From: Sulfurimonas sp.
Lineage (GTDB): Bacteria > Campylobacterota > Campylobacteria > Campylobacterales > Sulfurimonadaceae
Length of the DNA: 37,756 nucleotides
Direction: 5' to 3'
Assembly: GCA_026988235.1 (NCBI GenBank)
Contig: JALSLQ010000082.1
Location: 1 to 37,756, forward strand
The first letter of the stretch is position 1. Each line of letters starts with the position of its first letter. Below are positions 34,230-37,756 of this stretch, piece by piece. The translations under genes and the position numbers were made by a program. The notes under the pieces are model-generated. The model searched no databases. It was not told the DNA's origin and saw only the letters and a program-made list of their open reading frames with translations.

Positions 34230-35513
34230 TTATACTGCATCTTCATCTCCGTTATAAGGAAGTTCTAAAGCCTTAACATTACCTATAGCATTTCCTGCAA
34301 TACCCTTTATAGAACCATACATCCCAATAGTATTGTCAAGAACTTTTTCTATCTGTTTATCTCTCTGTTTCCAAATCCTAGCCATAGAGCGTTTTTCAGT
34401 TTCTAAATCAGTTTTCATAGTTGTAAAACCTTCAACTATCGCTTCTATTTGCATGCTAAACTCTGTACTTGTTAGGTAGCCATAGAGTAGACTCATTTTA
34501 TCTGTCTTATTTTCTTCACTCTTTTTAGCATGGTATATTTTAATAATGCCATCTCTTAGCACAGAAGACAAACCTTTGAACTCTTCAAAAGTACAAACCC
34601 AAACGCCATCAACTAAGCCCATTCTTTGTAAACTAGATGGCAAGACCTCTGTTACTAAAACACCAACATCCACACCTTTATCTCTCATGTCAGCTTTAAA
34701 CTTCTCTATCCAAGTTTTTTGAAAATCTTTTGTGCGTTTACTCTCATAATAAATCTTTCCACAGTTTTGAACTTCTCTAGTATGCACTATTTGAATACAG
34801 TCAGCACCACGAGCACCTTTTTTAATCTCTTCTATAACATCAAAAGGATATTTATCTGCCAAATACTCTTCTATAGCCAACTCTTGAACCTCTCCTTGGA
34901 GTTGCATACTTCCCTGTTCTGCTTTTCGTTGAGCAATTTGCAACTGTTCTTGAAGCTGTTTAAGTTGTTCTTCTTTTTGTTTTAATTTTAACTCATTTTG
35001 TTCATCTGAGGCTTTTTGAATGAGTTGTTTTTCCGCTTGAAGTCTCTGAGTCAAAGCTATCTCTGCTTCGGCTTGAACCTTTGAAGTTATCTCTTCTTTT
35101 TCTCGTTTGAGCTTTTCTATTTCTGCTTTACTTTTGTTCAACTCTTTCACTTGGTTAGACTTTTCATCAAGCTCTTTTTTTAGAAGTGCTATAGATTCAC
35201 TTTGTTCTTCTGCTAACTCTTTTTTAATACTCTCTTGAAGCTTTTGTTTTTCCACTTTGAGTTGTTGTTGTGTCGCTTTTTTAAGCTCTTCATCAAACTT
35301 CTCTTGCTGTTCTTTTATGGCTTCTTCTTGAACTTTTAAAGTATCAAAAGCCTGTTTATACTCTTTTCTTTTAGCTTCTACTTCATCTTTTAGTTTTTTT
35401 TGTTCGGCAATATTTTTTTGTTTCAATTCATCTTCAAGTTTATGATAAAGTATATCGTTTACATCTATATCTGCATTACAGTTTGGACATTTTATTGTTG
35501 TTTTAGTTGGCAT
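34230..35513 (-). CDS. DUF2130 coiled-coil protein with PD-(D/E)XK-like nuclease motif
   Basis: Protein of 427 residues whose biochemical role is, to my knowledge, not established. A CPNCNADID knuckle (Cys9, Cys12) at the N-terminus is followed by about 180 residues of Lys/Glu/Gln-rich coiled coil. The conserved DUF2130 domain comes next, containing IKKGARGADCIQ (Asp238) and YYESKRTKDF (Glu257, Lys259). This Asp-x18-Glu-x-Lys spacing fits a restriction-endonuclease-like site, followed by KADMRDKGVDVGVLVTE. It starts inside the end of rloC (11-base overlap) with GGGAGAAGAAA as ribosome site, so it depends on the same message. A long coiled coil before a nuclease could bridge or measure DNA. 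Nuclease activity is inferred from the motif. Confidence 0.8.
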   Translation of the reverse strand: MPTKTTIKCPNCNADIDVNDILYHKLEDELKQKNIAEQKKLKDEVEAKRKEYKQAFDTLKVQEEAIKEQQEKFDEELKKATQQQLKVEKQKLQESIKKELAEEQSESIALLKKELDEKSNQVKELNKSKAEIEKLKREKEEITSKVQAEAEIALTQRLQAEKQLIQKASDEQNELKLKQKEEQLKQLQEQLQIAQRKAEQGSMQLQGEVQELAIEEYLADKYPFDVIEEIKKGARGADCIQIVHTREVQNCGKIYYESKRTKDFQKTWIEKFKADMRDKGVDVGVLVTEVLPSSLQRMGLVDGVWVCTFEEFKGLSSVLRDGIIKIYHAKKSEENKTDKMSLLYGYLTSTEFSMQIEAIVEGFTTMKTDLETEKRSMARIWKQRDKQIEKVLDNTIGMYGSIKGIAGNAIGNVKALELPYNGDEDAV

Positions 35514-37728
35514 TTTCTTCTCCCTCTTCTATTCTCATCATCATATTATAATGACCTTGATGATCAGTTATTTCAAATATTTTCTTAAAAACTTCTAAAT
35601 ATTTATTAATTGAAGTATCTTGAATTTCAATATATAAATCATCAGCTATACTGTGCGAGCCATCATTTATCCAAGATATTAAAGACTTACATATAGTTTG
35701 TTCTTCATAACTAGAAAATTTTTCTATTAATGTTTTATCTTGATAATTTCCAAGTATCTTAAAATAGTTTTCAATAATTCTTCTCATTGTATTTTGTATT
35801 GTTACAGTAGAATTTTTTTCTTTATCTATTAACTCTTGCCAAAGTAGTTGATACGATGTTTGAATAGGATTTTGTTTTTCATAAGCAGTAAAGGTTGAAA
35901 TGTTATTATTTTTTCTAACTATCCAATAATTTGTATGATTTCCGCCATTATCTCGCATATCAACAAATGAGATTTCTTTATGAAAATAGACATTATGTGT
36001 TAATACAATTAACTGTTTTATATTTCCAATATCTTGTTTTATATCGTGTATAATATCTTTTATCAAAGAGCTAACTACAAAGAGAACATCACTATCTAAA
36101 CTTGAAATAGGGTCATCTATAACTAAAATTCTATCCTCAGAAACATTATCTTTTTCTATGGCTCCCCTTGTTAATTGTAGATAATATAAAAAAGTTATAA
36201 AAGTGATTTCTCCTTCACTTAATGTAGCTTCTGCTAAATCGCCATTTTCTCTTCTTATTTGATATTTATTTGTATCATCTTGTGATGGAACTATTTCAAA
36301 GTTTATAAATCCATAAAATTTTAAAATCCTATTTATCTCATCTATTGTTGGTTGAATGCTTGTAACATTTTTATTTAGTTCTTTTATCTCATTGTTTAAT
36401 AATCTCCATTCATCTTGTTTCTTTTTATATTCTTTATCTATATTTGATATACCTTGGGCTAACCCCTGTAATTGTTTTAGTTGTTTTGTGATTTCATCTT
36501 CATTGTCATCAACAAGAAATTTCCAAATAAAACTTATCAAATTTTCTTTTTCAGATTTGTAATTAATTACAATGTCATTATGCACTTTAATTTTGGTATT
36601 AGCTTCTTCAATAATCTCATATATGATTTGTAATTGTTCTTGTGTTGAAATTAATTTTATACTTCTACTTGGTTCTTTCAATTTACTTGTTAGTAACTCT
36701 TTATTTGATATGAATTGACTTTTAAGTGTCTTAAGATAAGTTGTGAACTTATCTACATCTAATTTAGTTAAAGGATTATTTTTTTGATTAAGTTCAATTT
36801 GTTCCAATTGATTTAATAAATTTTCAAATTCTTGCATATACTTTTGATATAAATTTTCTATCAACTTTATAGATTCTGTAAAAGTTTCATCAAAATAATT
36901 TTCTAATTGACTTCTAAAATCATCAGTAATCGTTTCTTGTTGGCAAAATGGACAAGTATTATTCTCTTGAATATAATTTTTACCTTGATTTACCCAATCA
37001 TTAAGATTTAATTTTTGTATTAACCTTGCAATATCTACACTACTTTTTCCAATAATAATTTGAGTCCAAGTTTGATTTGTTTCTATTGATGATATTTCAT
37101 CAAAAGTTATATTATAAAGAAGTGGCATTGACTGAGGCATCTCACCAAAAATTATTTTAGATTTTACTTGTAATTCTTCATAGCTAACTAAATTAGAACT
37201 ATTGTATTGAAGTTCATTAAGTAATTTATCTTTAAATGTCTTTTTATATTGACTACCTTTGAAAGCTTCTTTAAAGTTATCTTCATACTTTTTATATATA
37301 TTATTCCAACACCATTCTGTAAATTCTTCTTCTTGTTTCAATAAAGTGTGGTTTTGATTGTCTAAAGCTACTTTTTTCTTCTTACCATCTTCTAAAATCT
37401 CTGCTAAATCTTTTTGTTTTTGTAAAATCAAATCTTTCTGTTCTTTTGTTGCTTCACCTAATGTGAAAATACCATCTAAACTATCTTTTCCAAAATTTTT
37501 ATCTCTAAACTCTTTATTATAAACTAAGGTATTTATTGATTGGTCTTGCATCCATGCAAGGGAACAATTTCTAAATTTTGAATCTTGAGCATTTGCAACA
37601 AAATTTGATAATGTAGTTTTGCCACTGCCATTAGCCCCATAAATAAAATTTATCTTTTTTAAATTAGAAATTTCTGTACCAACAGCATCAAAAGTTGCAA
37701 TATTTTTTAATAATATAGTTTCAAGCAT
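35503..37728 (-). CDS. rloC: RloC/PrrC-like ATPase with zinc hook, putative anticodon nuclease
   Basis: ABC/SMC-type ATPase of the AAA_13 group, 741 residues. Walker A is GANGSGKT (31-38), long coiled-coil arms follow, and a hook motif CPFC (Cys259, Cys262) sits between them. The signature LSEGEITF and Walker B ILVIDDPISSLD come later, then a C-terminal extension. In that extension Arg649-x3-Glu653 (TMRRIIENYF) and His692 (NDGSHS) match the Arg-Glu-His catalytic set described for PrrC and RloC tRNA nucleases, with slightly wider spacing than PrrC. RloC is known as a zinc-responsive, wobble-base-excising tRNase used against phage. By my counts in sampled lines (22-30% GC) it is more AT-rich than its operon partners. 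It overlaps DUF2130 by 11 bases. A SMC-like ATPase without tRNase activity is the alternative. Confidence 0.8.
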   Translation of the reverse strand: MLETILLKNIATFDAVGTEISNLKKINFIYGANGSGKTTLSNFVANAQDSKFRNCSLAWMQDQSINTLVYNKEFRDKNFGKDSLDGIFTLGEATKEQKDLILQKQKDLAEILEDGKKKKVALDNQNHTLLKQEEEFTEWCWNNIYKKYEDNFKEAFKGSQYKKTFKDKLLNELQYNSSNLVSYEELQVKSKIIFGEMPQSMPLLYNITFDEISSIETNQTWTQIIIGKSSVDIARLIQKLNLNDWVNQGKNYIQENNTCPFCQQETITDDFRSQLENYFDETFTESIKLIENLYQKYMQEFENLLNQLEQIELNQKNNPLTKLDVDKFTTYLKTLKSQFISNKELLTSKLKEPSRSIKLISTQEQLQIIYEIIEEANTKIKVHNDIVINYKSEKENLISFIWKFLVDDNEDEITKQLKQLQGLAQGISNIDKEYKKKQDEWRLLNNEIKELNKNVTSIQPTIDEINRILKFYGFINFEIVPSQDDTNKYQIRRENGDLAEATLSEGEITFITFLYYLQLTRGAIEKDNVSEDRILVIDDPISSLDSDVLFVVSSLIKDIIHDIKQDIGNIKQLIVLTHNVYFHKEISFVDMRDNGGNHTNYWIVRKNNNISTFTAYEKQNPIQTSYQLLWQELIDKEKNSTVTIQNTMRRIIENYFKILGNYQDKTLIEKFSSYEEQTICKSLISWINDGSHSIADDLYIEIQDTSINKYLEVFKKIFEITDHQGHYNMMMRIEEGEENAN

Positions 37729-37730
37729 TT

Positions 37731-37756
37731 TTATATACTCACAACTTCATCAATAT
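37731..37756 (-). CDS. C-terminal tail of an upstream operon gene (partial)
   Basis: On the minus strand the only frame open from the window edge ends ...IDEVVSI and TAA at 37733-37731, two bases before the rloC ATG. The tight spacing fits the end of the preceding gene in the same operon. A type III mod gene is the natural expectation, but seven residues cannot show that. Confidence 0.35.

Overview
The window looks like chromosome from a Campylobacterota (Epsilonproteobacteria) species, probably a free-living, Sulfurimonas-like sulfur/nitrogen-cycle organism. The order ispDF (fused), an HP1021/Cj1608-type orphan response regulator, sat and pgpA is, from memory, the order around C. jejuni Cj1607-Cj1610. 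Menaquinone synthesis goes through aminofutalosine (mqnE). Coding sequence is AT-rich, and several promoters show a good -10 box without a clear -35. The genus is an inference.

1-15.5 kb: housekeeping and accessory genes separated by a striking set of short inverted hairpin repeats. I count 51 near-complete hairpins in nine arrays. They alternate in orientation, as REP/BIME elements do, and fill every sizeable intergenic gap. One gene in the middle (4688-5197, minus) encodes a REP-associated tyrosine transposase (RAYT), flanked on both sides by arrays, so this is very likely a live or recently live REP/RAYT system. Minus-strand genes here are an LsrG-like monooxygenase-fold protein, a stand-alone class II aldolase domain, the RAYT, an LsrK-type autoinducer-2 kinase, mqnE and a family 2 glycosyltransferase. 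The kinase, aldolase and LsrG-like genes suggest an AI-2 (or related deoxy-sugar) breakdown route. Plus-strand genes are glnD-glmS and a haem c-linked diguanylate cyclase. mrp and thiC follow on the minus strand.

17-30.4 kb: a compact region without these repeats. It holds ispDF-HP1021-like-sat-pgpA on the plus strand and a minus-strand ferredoxin, AroE-like and ywbE operon that meets pgpA stop-to-stop. Next come gdhA-mscS, a chemoreceptor with a C-terminal zinc-binding (CZB) domain, an exported rhodanese followed by a 41-residue membrane peptide, two unrecognised small proteins and a DUF445 membrane protein.

30.4-37.7 kb: a minus-strand defence island that enters from beyond the right edge. 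It contains an RloC-like ATPase/anticodon nuclease with a zinc hook, a DUF2130 coiled-coil protein with a PD-(D/E)XK-like motif, a KilA-N protein carrying a 26-bp perfect palindrome inside its gene, and a type III restriction (Res) subunit. The genes overlap or nearly touch, so they are probably co-transcribed with a methyltransferase (mod) gene that would lie just outside the window.

The most interesting items are the REP/RAYT expansion, with compensatory changes in its hairpins; the type III restriction operon carrying RloC and DUF2130; the transporter-less LsrK cluster; and a 10-bp palindrome, TTACATGTAA, found eight times in the first 17.5 kb.
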